From contig CAYJMG010000006.1 in assembly GCA_964371355.1 (NCBI GenBank), positions 62,001-126,000 of the forward strand: 64,000 nt of DNA. Reading direction: 5' to 3'. This document shows positions 25,224 to 32,905 of the stretch, piece after piece; the first letter of the stretch is position 1, and each line of letters begins with the position of its first letter. Origin of the DNA: JACRBR01 sp964371355 (GTDB lineage: Bacteria > Chloroflexota > Dehalococcoidia > DSTF01 > JACRBR01). The notes below the pieces were generated by a model, which was not told where the DNA came from, did not search any database, and worked only from the letters and a program-made list of their open reading frames with translations. The position numbers and the translations under genes are program-made.

Positions 25224-27623
25224 ATGGACGCACACGCGCTGCGCACACTCGAGTTCCCGAAGGTGCTGGAACGCCTGGCCCGCCACGCCGCGTTCTCGGC
25301 CGGGAAGGAGCTTGCCCTCGGCCTCGAGCCCTCGACGGACGCGGGCGACGTCGTCCGCCGCCAACGCCGGACGGCCGAGGCGCGCCGCCTTGTTCAGCTC
25401 AAACCCCGCACGGGCCTGCCGGGCGCCCACGACGTCCGCCCGCTGGCCGAGAAGGCCTCCCGCGGCGGCATCCTCGTGCCGGAGGAGCTGCTGAACGTCG
25501 CCTCCACCCTGGAGTGCGCACGCGAGCTGAAATCGTCCATCTCGCGCCTGTCCGAAGAGCTGCCGCTGCTGGCGGACATCGTCGACGGCATCGAGCCGCT
25601 GGCGCGCACCGTCGAGAGCATCAACCGCTCGATCAACCAGCGCGCCGAGGTCACCGACCAGGCGTCACCGGCACTGGGCGCCATCCGCCGCGAAGTGCGC
25701 GGCTTGCACGACCGGCTGTACAGCCGCATGCAGGAGATCCTGGCCTCGGCATACGGCAAGGGGATCGCGCAGGAGGCCATCATCACAGTCCGGGACGGCC
25801 GCTACGTCATCCCCGTCAAGCAGGACTACCGCGGCCAGCTCAAGGGCATCGTGCACGACGTCTCCGGCTCCGGCGCGACCGTATGGCTCGAGCCGCTGGC
25901 CGTCGTCGAGCTGGGGAACAAGTGGCGCGAGGCGCAACTCGAGGAGGAGCGCGAGGTCGAGCGCGTGCTCCGTGCGCTCAGCAACGAGATCGGCGAGCAG
26001 GCGCAGGCCGTGGTCTGGGACGTCGAGGCGCTGGCCGAGATAGACCTCGCGCTGGCGAAGGCGCGCTTCGCTGACGAGATCGGCGCGGAGGAGCTGCCGT
26101 ACGCCGGCGCGGACCAGTCGTGGATCGTCGAGGCGCCGGCGCAGCTCCACCTGCTGCAGGCCCGCCACCCGCTTCTCAGGCCGCCCGTCGTCCCCACCAC
26201 GATCACGATCGGTGGGTCACAACGGGTACTGCTCATCACCGGCCCAAACACCGGCGGCAAGACGGTCGCGCTGAAGACGGCCGGGCTGCTGTCGCTGATG
26301 GCGCAGGCGGGGCTACCCGTCCCGGCCGACGCGGGCTCGCGCGTGCCCGTCTTCGGGTCCGTGTTCGCCGACATCGGCGACGAGCAGAGCATCGAGCAGT
26401 CGCTCTCTACCTTCAGCAGCCACATCACGAAGATCATCGGCGTGCTGAGCGGCGCGGGGCCGAAGTCGCTGGTACTGCTGGACGAACTGGCTGCGGGCAC
26501 CGATCCGACGGAGGGCGCGGCGCTTGCCCGCAGCATCCTGCGCTCGTTGCTGGACGCGGGGTCGCTGGTCGTGGCGACGACGCACCACGGCGAACTGAAG
26601 GCGTTCGCGCACAACACGGACGGCGTCACGAACGCCTCGGTCGAGTTCGACCTCGCGACGCTCTCGCCGACGTATCACCTCTCGATCGGCCTGCCAGGGC
26701 GCAGCAACGCACTGGAGATCGCGCAGCGGCTGGGCATGCCGCAGCGCGTCATCGACGACGCACGCTCGTCCATCGCGCCCGAGCAGCTGCAGGTAGAGGA
26801 TCTGCTATCCGAGCTGAAGCGCGAGCGCGAGCAGGCCTCGGCCAACAAGCGCGCTGAGGAGATCGCGCGCCGGGAGGCGGAGGAGATCCGCGAGAAGCTG
26901 GCGGAGAGGCTGGACGCGGCCGACGAGGAGCGCGAGCGGCTGGTGGCGAAGGCGCGCGCGGACATCGAAAAGGACGTCGAACGCGCGCAGCGGCTCATCG
27001 CCGAGGCGGAGCAGGACATCGAGCGACAGAAGCTGGCGGCGGCCGACACAAAGGCGAAGCAGGCGCTCGAAGAGGCCGTGCGGCTCGCCCAGAAGCACGC
27101 GCAGCCGCGCCCCCCACGCCGCCGTCGCGAGCCGCGCGTGGCGGCGATCCCCGCCGGCCCGCCGCCGGAATCGATCGAGGAGGGCGACCACGTGTGGCTG
27201 CGCGGCATGGACCGCTGGGGAGAGGCGATTGGCGCGCCGGACGAGCGGGGCGAGGTTGAAGTGCGACTGGGCCCGCTGCGTTCGCGCATCAAGCTATCGC
27301 AGGTCGAGAAAGTGCAGCGCGTGGCGCCCACGAAGATGCACGGCGAGGTGCGCACGAACATCGCGCCGGCGCGCGAGGTGTCGCCGGAGCTGGAGGTGCG
27401 CGGGCAGACCGTCGACGAGGCGATGCCGACCGTCGAGCAGTACCTGGACGAGGCGTTCCGCGCCGGGCTGCCCTGGGCGCGCATCATCCACGGGAAGGGG
27501 ACCGGCACGTTGCGGCGCCAGGTGCGCGACATGCTGGCGAAGCACCCGCTGGTGAAGTCGTACGAGCAGGCGCGCCCGGAGGAAGGCGGCGAGGGCGTGA
27601 CGATCGCGTACCTGGCGGTGTAG
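25224..27623 (+). CDS. mutS2: Endonuclease MutS2
   Basis: 799 residues, close to the family norm of ~780. After the core and lever regions comes the ABC-type ATPase, with Walker A GPNTGGKT near residue 340 and Walker B LVLLDELAAGTDP near 418. A long Arg/Glu-rich coiled coil spans about 525-640, and a C-terminal Smr nuclease domain runs from about 721 (LEVRGQTVDEAM, IIHGKGTGTLR). MutS2 lacks the mismatch-recognition domain; members act on recombination intermediates or rescue collided ribosomes. The ATG sits six bases after a TACACT box. Confidence 0.95.
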   Translation: MDAHALRTLEFPKVLERLARHAAFSAGKELALGLEPSTDAGDVVRRQRRTAEARRLVQLKPRTGLPGAHDVRPLAEKASRGGILVPEELLNVASTLECARELKSSISRLSEELPLLADIVDGIEPLARTVESINRSINQRAEVTDQASPALGAIRREVRGLHDRLYSRMQEILASAYGKGIAQEAIITVRDGRYVIPVKQDYRGQLKGIVHDVSGSGATVWLEPLAVVELGNKWREAQLEEEREVERVLRALSNEIGEQAQAVVWDVEALAEIDLALAKARFADEIGAEELPYAGADQSWIVEAPAQLHLLQARHPLLRPPVVPTTITIGGSQRVLLITGPNTGGKTVALKTAGLLSLMAQAGLPVPADAGSRVPVFGSVFADIGDEQSIEQSLSTFSSHITKIIGVLSGAGPKSLVLLDELAAGTDPTEGAALARSILRSLLDAGSLVVATTHHGELKAFAHNTDGVTNASVEFDLATLSPTYHLSIGLPGRSNALEIAQRLGMPQRVIDDARSSIAPEQLQVEDLLSELKREREQASANKRAEEIARREAEEIREKLAERLDAADEERERLVAKARADIEKDVERAQRLIAEAEQDIERQKLAAADTKAKQALEEAVRLAQKHAQPRPPRRRREPRVAAIPAGPPPESIEEGDHVWLRGMDRWGEAIGAPDERGEVEVRLGPLRSRIKLSQVEKVQRVAPTKMHGEVRTNIAPAREVSPELEVRGQTVDEAMPTVEQYLDEAFRAGLPWARIIHGKGTGTLRRQVRDMLAKHPLVKSYEQARPEEGGEGVTIAYLAV

Positions 27624-27728
27624 TCGTTAGGCGTTAGGCGTTAGGCGTTAGGCGTTGGTCGTAGGTCGTTAGGCGTTAGGCGTTAGTCGTTGGTCGTTAG
27701 TCGTTGGTCGTTGGTCGTTGGTCGTAGG
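27624..27728. repeat. Heptanucleotide tandem array (15 units, CGTTAGG type)
   Basis: Fifteen consecutive 7-bp units beginning directly after the mutS2 stop: CGTTAGG predominates in the first half, CGTTGGT and CGTTAGT in the second, with CGTAGGT twice. The array lies between mutS2 and cofD. Three more units of the same series occur at 63861-63881. Confidence 0.9.
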
Positions 27729-27773
27729 TCGTCAGCTATCCACCAGTCTGTGGCCGAACGCAAAGGCAAGTTC

Positions 27774-28700
27774 ATGAGGATCACGGCGCTGGCGGGGGGT
27801 GTGGGGGCGGCGCGGTTCCTAGAGGGGCTGATCGCCGTCGTGCCGCAGGAGGACGTCACCGTCATCTCCAACGTTGGCGACGACGAGGAGTTTTTCGGGC
27901 TGCACGTCTCGCCCGACATCGACATCGTCATCTACACGCTGGCGGGCGCGATCGACCCCGAGAAGGGGTGGGGGCTGCGCGGCGAGACCTTCCGGACGCT
28001 CGAGGCGCTGCGCCGCTTTGGGTACGAGACGTGGTTCAACCTGGGCGACGGCGACCTGGCGACGCACGCCCACCGCACAAAGATGCTGCGCGGCGGCGCG
28101 ACGCTGTCGGAGGCGACACGCTCGATCATCGAGGCATTCGGGTTGCGGCTGAGGCTCCTGCCCGTAACCGACGACCGCATCCGGTCGGTCGTGATCACAG
28201 ATGGCGGCGAGCTGGCCTTCCAGGAGTACTTCGTGAAGCGCCGGACGGAGGACACCGTGCGCGGCGTGCGCTTCGACGGGGCGGATGTCGCCTCGCCTGC
28301 GCCCGGCGTCATCGAGGCCCTTCGGGACGCCGACATCATCGCGATCGCGCCGAGCAACCCGATCGTGAGCATCGGGCCGATCCTGGCGGTGCCGGGGGTG
28401 CGCGACGCGCTGCGTGAGACAACCGCGAAGGTGGTCGCCGTGAGTCCCATCGTAGGCGGCCGCACGATCAAGGGCCCGGCCGACCGGATGATGGCCTCGC
28501 TGGGCATGACGCCGACCGCCGCCGGAGTCGCGGAGGCGTACGGGGACTTCCTGGACGTGCTGGTCATCGACGAGCAGGACCGCGAGCTGGCACCGGCCGT
28601 CGACGCGGCGGGGGTGCGGGCCGTGGTCGCACAGACCATCATGCGGGGGCCTGCCGAAAAGCGGGCGCTGGCCGCAACGGTGCTCGCCGCGGTTCAATGA
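27774..28700 (+). CDS. cofD: CofD: 2-phospholactate/phosphoenolpyruvate-type transferase of F420 synthesis
   Basis: 308 residues from the ATG at 27774. It has the CofD signatures LAGGVGAARFLEGL, ISNVGDDEEFFGLHVSPDID and APSNPIVSIGPIL. CofD joins the activated lactyl or enolpyruvyl guanylyl diphosphate to the deazaflavin Fo, giving F420-0 or dehydro-F420-0. cofC follows after four bases and a nitroreductase overlaps cofC, so all three form one operon. In most bacteria the pathway is thought to use PEP, which the nitroreductase supports. cofE and the Fo synthase genes are not in this window. Confidence 0.93.
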   Translation: MRITALAGGVGAARFLEGLIAVVPQEDVTVISNVGDDEEFFGLHVSPDIDIVIYTLAGAIDPEKGWGLRGETFRTLEALRRFGYETWFNLGDGDLATHAHRTKMLRGGATLSEATRSIIEAFGLRLRLLPVTDDRIRSVVITDGGELAFQEYFVKRRTEDTVRGVRFDGADVASPAPGVIEALRDADIIAIAPSNPIVSIGPILAVPGVRDALRETTAKVVAVSPIVGGRTIKGPADRMMASLGMTPTAAGVAEAYGDFLDVLVIDEQDRELAPAVDAAGVRAVVAQTIMRGPAEKRALAATVLAAVQ

Positions 28701-28704
28701 AGCC

Positions 28705-29388
28705 GTGAGAGCGGCCCTGATCCCCATGAAGTCGCTGGCCGACGCCAAGATGCGGCTGGCCGACGTGCTGGACCGGCGCGAGCGGTCGGAGCTGGCGCTG
28801 GCGATGCTGGTCGACGTGATCACGGCGTGTACCGAGAGCGAGTGCTTCGACCGCATCGGCGTGGTGAGCGGCGACAGCGACGTGTTCTGGCAGGCGCGCG
28901 AGCTGGGCGCGATGCCGATCGCCGAGCCGGCGACGCTTTCGGGCCTGAACGACGGGCTGACGTTCGGCGTGCGGTACCTGGCGCGGCGCATCGGGGCGGA
29001 GGAGGTGGTGATCCTGCCGGCTGACCTGCCACTGGTGCGCGCCGCAGACGTGTGCACGGTGGTGAATGCGCTGGCGGGCGCCGAGCGGCGGGTGGTGCTG
29101 GTGCGCGCGTACGACAACGGCACGAACGCGCTGGGGCTGCGGCCGCCCGAGATCATCCCGATGCGCTTCGGCCTGAACAGCGCGGACGCGCATCGCGCCG
29201 AGGCGGAGCGTGCGGGCGTCGAGTGCGTGGAGCTGTCGCTCGAGCGCCTGACGTTCGACGTCGACGCGGCCGACGACCTGGCGTCGCTGGCGGCGCGTGC
29301 GGTGGGAGCGGCGACGCGCGGGTGGATAGACGCGCGAGCGTCATACGGATCCGCGATCTCTCGAGCCGGCGACGCGGGGGGCGGTTGA
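28705..29388 (+). CDS. cofC: CofC/FbiD: phospholactate or PEP guanylyltransferase
   Basis: 227 residues from a GTG four bases after cofD. The nucleotidyltransferase fold shows the N-terminal IPMKSLADAKMRLAD motif, the metal-binding VILPADLPLVRA and the YDNGTNALGLRPPE segment typical of CofC/FbiD. It activates 2-phospholactate or PEP with GTP for CofD. The last ~20 residues are a nonconserved tail. The stop overlaps the ATG of the next gene. Confidence 0.92.
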   Translation: MRAALIPMKSLADAKMRLADVLDRRERSELALAMLVDVITACTESECFDRIGVVSGDSDVFWQARELGAMPIAEPATLSGLNDGLTFGVRYLARRIGAEEVVILPADLPLVRAADVCTVVNALAGAERRVVLVRAYDNGTNALGLRPPEIIPMRFGLNSADAHRAEAERAGVECVELSLERLTFDVDAADDLASLAARAVGAATRGWIDARASYGSAISRAGDAGGG

Positions 29389-29999
29389 TGGAAGCGTTGG
29401 AGGCGATTCGTACGCGGCGGTCGTTGAGGCAGCTCGCGGAGAAGCCGGTGCCGCCCGGCGTCGTCGACGAACTGCTGGAGCTGGCGTGCCTGGCACCGGC
29501 GCCGCACCACACGCGGCCGTGGCGGTACGTCGTCGTGTCGCACGAGCGGCGAGCGCGGCTGGCGGAGGCGATGGGCGCGGCGTGGCGTGCGGACCTCGAG
29601 CATGACGGACATCCGGCGGAGCTGATCGAGAGGCTGCTGCGAAAGTCGGCACGGCAGGTCGTGTCGGCGCCGGCGCTGGTGCTGGCGTGCCTGACGCACG
29701 AGGGACTGCGCGACTGGCCCGACGAGCGGCGGCAGCGCAACGAGTGGGCGATGGCGCAGCAGTCCGTCGGCGCGGCGATGCAGAACCTGATGCTGGGCGC
29801 GCACGCGCGCGGCCTCGCGTCGTACTGGATCTCGGCGCCGCTGTGGTCGCCAGAGGCGGTGCGGGAGGCGCTGGACCTGCCGCAGGAGTACCTGCCGCAG
29901 GAGTACGTGGCGCAGGCGTTCGTGGTGCTGGGGTATCCGGCGGGGGCTCCGCACGGGCGCGCGGCTGTCGATACGTCGAGACTGGTGATCGAGCGATGA
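29388..29999 (+). CDS. Nitroreductase-family flavoprotein, probable dehydro-F420-0 reductase (FbiB C-terminal-like)
   Basis: 203 residues starting in an ATGA overlap with cofC. It has the FMN-binding nitroreductase features: IRTRRSLRQL at the N-terminus, APAPHHTRPWRYVVVS, and the central NLMLGAHARGLASYW segment. In actinobacterial FbiB the equivalent domain reduces dehydro-F420-0 to F420-0 after PEP-based assembly. Operon position next to cofD and cofC makes that role likely here, as a stand-alone protein without the CofE-like ligase half. QEYLPQEY near the C-terminus is a tiny internal duplication. Confidence 0.82.
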   Translation: MEALEAIRTRRSLRQLAEKPVPPGVVDELLELACLAPAPHHTRPWRYVVVSHERRARLAEAMGAAWRADLEHDGHPAELIERLLRKSARQVVSAPALVLACLTHEGLRDWPDERRQRNEWAMAQQSVGAAMQNLMLGAHARGLASYWISAPLWSPEAVREALDLPQEYLPQEYVAQAFVVLGYPAGAPHGRAAVDTSRLVIER

Positions 30000-30006
30000 A
30001 CGGAAG

Positions 30007-30042
30007 TGAGTCAGCACGTCAGCACGTCAGCACGTCAGGCGC
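30007..30042. repeat. Short tandem repeat GTCAGCAC
   Basis: Consecutive copies of the octamer GTCAGCAC lie just after the nitroreductase stop in the 136-bp gap before the next gene. Nothing else is visible in the gap. Confidence 0.6.
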
Positions 30043-30135
30043 CCGGTTCGCACGCCACGACAACCGAGGGACAACCGACCGCCGTCGAAGACTGAGAACT
30101 AATAACTGAGACCCTGACACACTGAGCCACGCCCT

Positions 30136-30972
30136 ATGTCTGAACCGCTGCGCGTGATGACCTTCAACATCCGGGGGTACTACCACCCGGACGACGGCGT
30201 GAACCAGTGGGAGCACCGCGAGGGGCTGAACGTCGCGACGATCCGGCGGACGGCGCCGCACCTCATCGGCATGCAGGAGGTGCAGACGGGCAACCTGAAG
30301 GCGTACGACCGCGCGCTGCCCGAGTACCACTGGCTGGCGTGGCCGGAGTACGGGAACCAGAAGCCGTTCGAGTGGCCGGCGATCTACTGGGACCCGCGCC
30401 GCCTGCGGCCGCTGGACTCCGGTGGGTTCTGGCTGAGCGAGACGCCAGAGGCTCACTCGCGGTCGTGGGAGACGGACTGCATCCGCTCGTGCCAGTGGAT
30501 CCGGTTCCGCGATCTGGGCACGGGCGCGGAGTTCGTACACGCGAACACGCACCTGGACCACCGGAGCGAGCACGCGCGGTTCGAGGGCTCGCGGCTGATC
30601 ATCGACCGCCTGACGCACCTCGATGACGTGGCACAGCCGTCCCCGGCTGTGCAGCGCCCACTCCCACAGATCGTCACGGGCGACTTCAACGACGTGCCGG
30701 GGTCGCGGACGTACCGGGCGTGGACGGAGGCGGGGTATGCGGACGCGCACGTGGCGGCGGGGTGCAGCGGCGACCCGCACGAGTCGTACACGAACCACGG
30801 GTGGCGCGGCTATCCGTTCGGGCGGGACGACGACGCGCCGCAGCGCATCGACTGGATCATGGTGCGCGGCGTGAATGTGCGCGCGTGCGCGATCGTCCGC
30901 GACGGCGCGCCGCCGGTGTGGCCCAGCGATCACTTCCCGGTGGTAGCGGAAGTGTCCGTCGGGGCGGTGTGA
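30136..30972 (+). CDS. Endonuclease/exonuclease/phosphatase-family hydrolase
   Basis: 278 residues with the full EEP motif set: MTFNIRG (Asn), GMQEV (metal-binding Glu), HANTHLDH, VTGDFND and SDHFPVV. The fold covers nucleases and sugar- or lipid-phosphate phosphatases; no signal peptide is visible, so it is probably cytoplasmic. Residues around 166-173 (AQPSPAVQR) are encoded by a CACAGCCG/CGGCTGTG palindrome that looks like an inserted repeat in frame. The substrate is unknown. Confidence 0.85.
   Translation: MSEPLRVMTFNIRGYYHPDDGVNQWEHREGLNVATIRRTAPHLIGMQEVQTGNLKAYDRALPEYHWLAWPEYGNQKPFEWPAIYWDPRRLRPLDSGGFWLSETPEAHSRSWETDCIRSCQWIRFRDLGTGAEFVHANTHLDHRSEHARFEGSRLIIDRLTHLDDVAQPSPAVQRPLPQIVTGDFNDVPGSRTYRAWTEAGYADAHVAAGCSGDPHESYTNHGWRGYPFGRDDDAPQRIDWIMVRGVNVRACAIVRDGAPPVWPSDHFPVVAEVSVGAV
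30633..30653. repeat. Palindromic repeat inside a coding region
   Basis: GCACAGCCG and CGGCTGTGC form a near-perfect hairpin with a 3-4-nt loop inside the EEP gene, read through in frame. Related CGGCTGTG pieces occur at 44075-44106. Confidence 0.6.
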
Positions 30973-31348
30973 CCGGCGTGAGCCCGTTATAGCGGCTTCG
31001 AAAAGCTCCACCTTCGCAGATTCACGACCACGCATTCTAGATTCGTTGAACGGTAGTTTTCGATACTGGACATTGCTCGGCAGTTTTGACCCCGGCGGGC
31101 CCGACTGTGTGCGCGTGCGGGTCACCGTGCCGCGGGTGTTTGGGCCGAGCGTAGGGGCGGTGGCGGCGGATCTCCAAGCCGCTGGATCACTTTCGCGGAT
31201 TTCTTTTTTCACCGCAGAGGCGCGGAGGTTCTCGGGTTGGCGGTGAGGGACGGTGGCGCTCTCGCATGGAGGTGACGTTGGTGGACGGAGAAGATTCCTC
31301 ACTGCGTTCGGAATCGTACATGGGAGGCTTGCGCCTCGCACACAAGAG

Positions 31349-31432
31349 GATGAACGTCGAGCATCCGGCGGTGCTTGAGGCACTGAGCGGAGCTGAAGCT
31401 CCGCCGCTACTGGGACTTTCAAGGCAATGACG
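31349..31432 (+). repeat. 84-bp dispersed repeat, copy 1
   Basis: About 94% identical to 34438-34521. The core AGCGGAGCTGAAGCTCCGCC is a hairpin, followed by ACTGGGACTTTCAAGG and a conserved GACG end. A diverged third copy is at 32733-32826. Confidence 0.85.
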
Positions 31433-31485
31433 GGCGAGCGCTGGTGCGTGCAGGCGACTCTTTCTGACTGCAGTGCGGCGGAGCT

Positions 31486-31510
31486 GTCTCCTGCGGCGAC
31501 TCTGCGAGAG
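31486..31510. repeat. GTCTCC-GGCGACTCT dispersed repeat (four copies)
   Basis: GTCTCCTGCGGCGACTCTGC here. Near-identical copies are at 32750-32773 and 44051-44069, and on the minus strand at 45501-45483 inside the epimerase gene. Confidence 0.6.
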
Positions 31511-31527
31511 GCCCCGGGGCTGCTGGC

Positions 31528-32535
31528 TTACAGAACGGACAGCACGTCCAGGTCGCGGGCGGCGGCGAGGGCGTTGGTGAGGAGGCTCCGCCAGGTGTCG
31601 CGAGGAACGCCTGTTAGCCAGTGGCCAGCAGGCACACAGACCGCGTACGCAACGGCGAGACGATACTTGTCGGCGAATGTGGCGGGTGTCTCGGGCCTGC
31701 CAAGCTCCGTCGACCGGCGGCAGTATGCCTCGATCAGGCGCGCCTCCCAGCGACGGCCTGCCTCCCGAGGCAGGTTCAGCGCGACGGCGTGGGCGACATC
31801 GATGGCGCCGGGGCCGAGACACGCGTTGCCCCAGTCGAGCAGCACCGCGCGCGCCGGGGCGTAGAGGGCGTTCCAGTAGTTCGCATCGCCGTGCAGGATC
31901 GTCTGCTCTTGCGCGAACCCGGCGAGGCGCTCGTGCGCGGCGGCGACAGCGGTCATGAGGTCTCGCTCCCATTGGGCCAGATCAGCCCCATTGGCGTGGA
32001 GGAATCGACTGATGAACTCGCGGCGCAGGCCCAGGCGGCCGCTGATGGTGTCGTAGCCCGTGCTTCCCACACCTTGCGCCCAGTCTTCGGCGAGGGACGC
32101 CTGGGCGGACGCGTGCAACTCGGCGAGCGCTTCGACGAACAGGGTCGCCTGTTCGAGCGACGGACAGGCGCCTTCACAGAACTGGTGCGTGCTCCCCAGA
32201 TCCTCGAGCAGCAGCGTGGCGACGCCGTCCTGGTCGGCGGCGAAGAAGCACCGCGGCGTCAAACCGGGCGGCAGGGCCGGCGCGATGCTGCGATAGAAAC
32301 GTGCCTCGCGAATGGTGAGAAACGCGGCCGGGCCAGCGCCCGAGCGCTTGAAGATCAGCGTGGTGACTGGCGCCTCGGGATCGAGCAGCCGGATGCGCGC
32401 AACGTATGTGTGCGCGAGGGTGGGGATCTCGTCGACCTTGAAGGCGTCCGAGCGGGGGCTCGGGAGGAGACGCGCCTGTGAGAGGGCCAGAGCTATTTCT
32501 TGTCGCATGGGCTCATTCAACTTCTGTTCCAGCAT
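31528..32535 (-). CDS. Aminoglycoside phosphotransferase (APH)-family small-molecule kinase
   Basis: Up to 335 residues. The kinase-like fold shows VTTLIFKRSG as the ATP lysine strand, LLLEDLG as hinge, the catalytic loop ILHGDANYWN (HGDxxxxN) and the metal-binding LLDWGNACLGPGAIDVAH. The APH fold covers antibiotic, choline and other small-molecule kinases, so resistance should not be assumed. The first ten codons (MLEQKLNEP) lie in a 59-bp repeat that recurs at 32644-32702. The ATG at 32508 (MRQEIALAL) may therefore be the ancestral start. Repeats surround the gene on both sides. Confidence 0.78.
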   Translation of the reverse strand: MLEQKLNEPMRQEIALALSQARLLPSPRSDAFKVDEIPTLAHTYVARIRLLDPEAPVTTLIFKRSGAGPAAFLTIREARFYRSIAPALPPGLTPRCFFAADQDGVATLLLEDLGSTHQFCEGACPSLEQATLFVEALAELHASAQASLAEDWAQGVGSTGYDTISGRLGLRREFISRFLHANGADLAQWERDLMTAVAAAHERLAGFAQEQTILHGDANYWNALYAPARAVLLDWGNACLGPGAIDVAHAVALNLPREAGRRWEARLIEAYCRRSTELGRPETPATFADKYRLAVAYAVCVPAGHWLTGVPRDTWRSLLTNALAAARDLDVLSVL

Positions 32536-32574
32536 CGATTGTTGTTCACCACAGAGACACAGAGGGCACAGAGG
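32516..32574. repeat. 59-bp direct repeat, copy 1 (overlaps the APH gene start)
   Basis: About 57 of 59 positions match 32644-32702. It consists of TTCAACTTCTGTTCCAGCAT plus GATTGT and the CACCACAGAGACACAGAGGG repeat. On the minus strand it encodes the first residues of the APH-family protein. Confidence 0.85.
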
Positions 32575-32905
32575 GTCTCCCTGCGATCATGTATGAGGCT
32601 TCGTGGGCGCTGGCGCATGGATGCTGGTTCGTGGTCGGGGAATTTCAACTTCTGTTCCAGCATCGATTGTAGTTCACCACAGAGACACAGAGGGCGCAGA
32701 GGTCTTGCTGGGGCCTGTTCCGGCGGCGATTGGAGCACTGAGCGGAGCTGTCTCCTCTGGCGACTCTGCGAGAAGCTCCTCCGCTACTGGGACTCTCGGG
32801 CTACTGGGACTTTCAAGGGGATGACGAGCGGCGGATCAGGGTGGCAGTGTCGCATGACGGAGGCCCACTTGCGGGGCACGCCGAGGCGTGCCCCTACGAC
32901 CGCGT
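32536..32905. other. Intergenic repeat cluster without a gene
   Basis: 370 bases made largely of repeats: the end of the first 59-bp copy, the second copy at 32644-32702, a diverged copy of the AGCGGAGCT...TTTCAAGG element at 32733-32826, and one GTCTCCTCTGGCGACTCT copy. No plausible gene is seen. Confidence 0.7.
32644..32702. repeat. 59-bp direct repeat, copy 2
   Basis: Second copy of the repeat at 32516-32574, 128 bp away in the same orientation, ending in CACCACAGAGACACAGAGGG and GCGCAGAGG. Confidence 0.85.

Larger units (their letters stand above)
30973..31527. other. Intergenic region without a gene, holding repeat copies
   Basis: No convincing coding frame on either strand. It contains a degenerate CACCGCAGAGG repeat at 31210-31228, the first full copy of the 84-bp repeat at 31349-31432, and a copy of the GTCTCCTSCGGCGACTCT repeat at 31486-31510. 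The short frames across it match those across the other copies and are repeat-derived. Confidence 0.7.

Noticed and set aside
27624..27728. Telomere-like repeat at a chromosome end
   Set aside because: The heptamer resembles some telomere repeats, but it is internal, between two ordinary genes.
27819..30017. 732-codon minus-strand frame opposite cofD-cofC-nitroreductase
   Set aside because: No recognisable domain, and all three plus-strand genes have strong family motifs and coupled starts.
31200..31972. 261-codon minus-strand frame and similar frames with the peptide LESPSSGGASAPLSAS
   Set aside because: The peptide comes from the dispersed 84-bp repeat and recurs wherever the repeat does; it is not a gene family.
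31528..32535. Antibiotic-resistance gene
   Set aside because: The APH fold is shared by many metabolic kinases and nothing in the context indicates aminoglycoside resistance.
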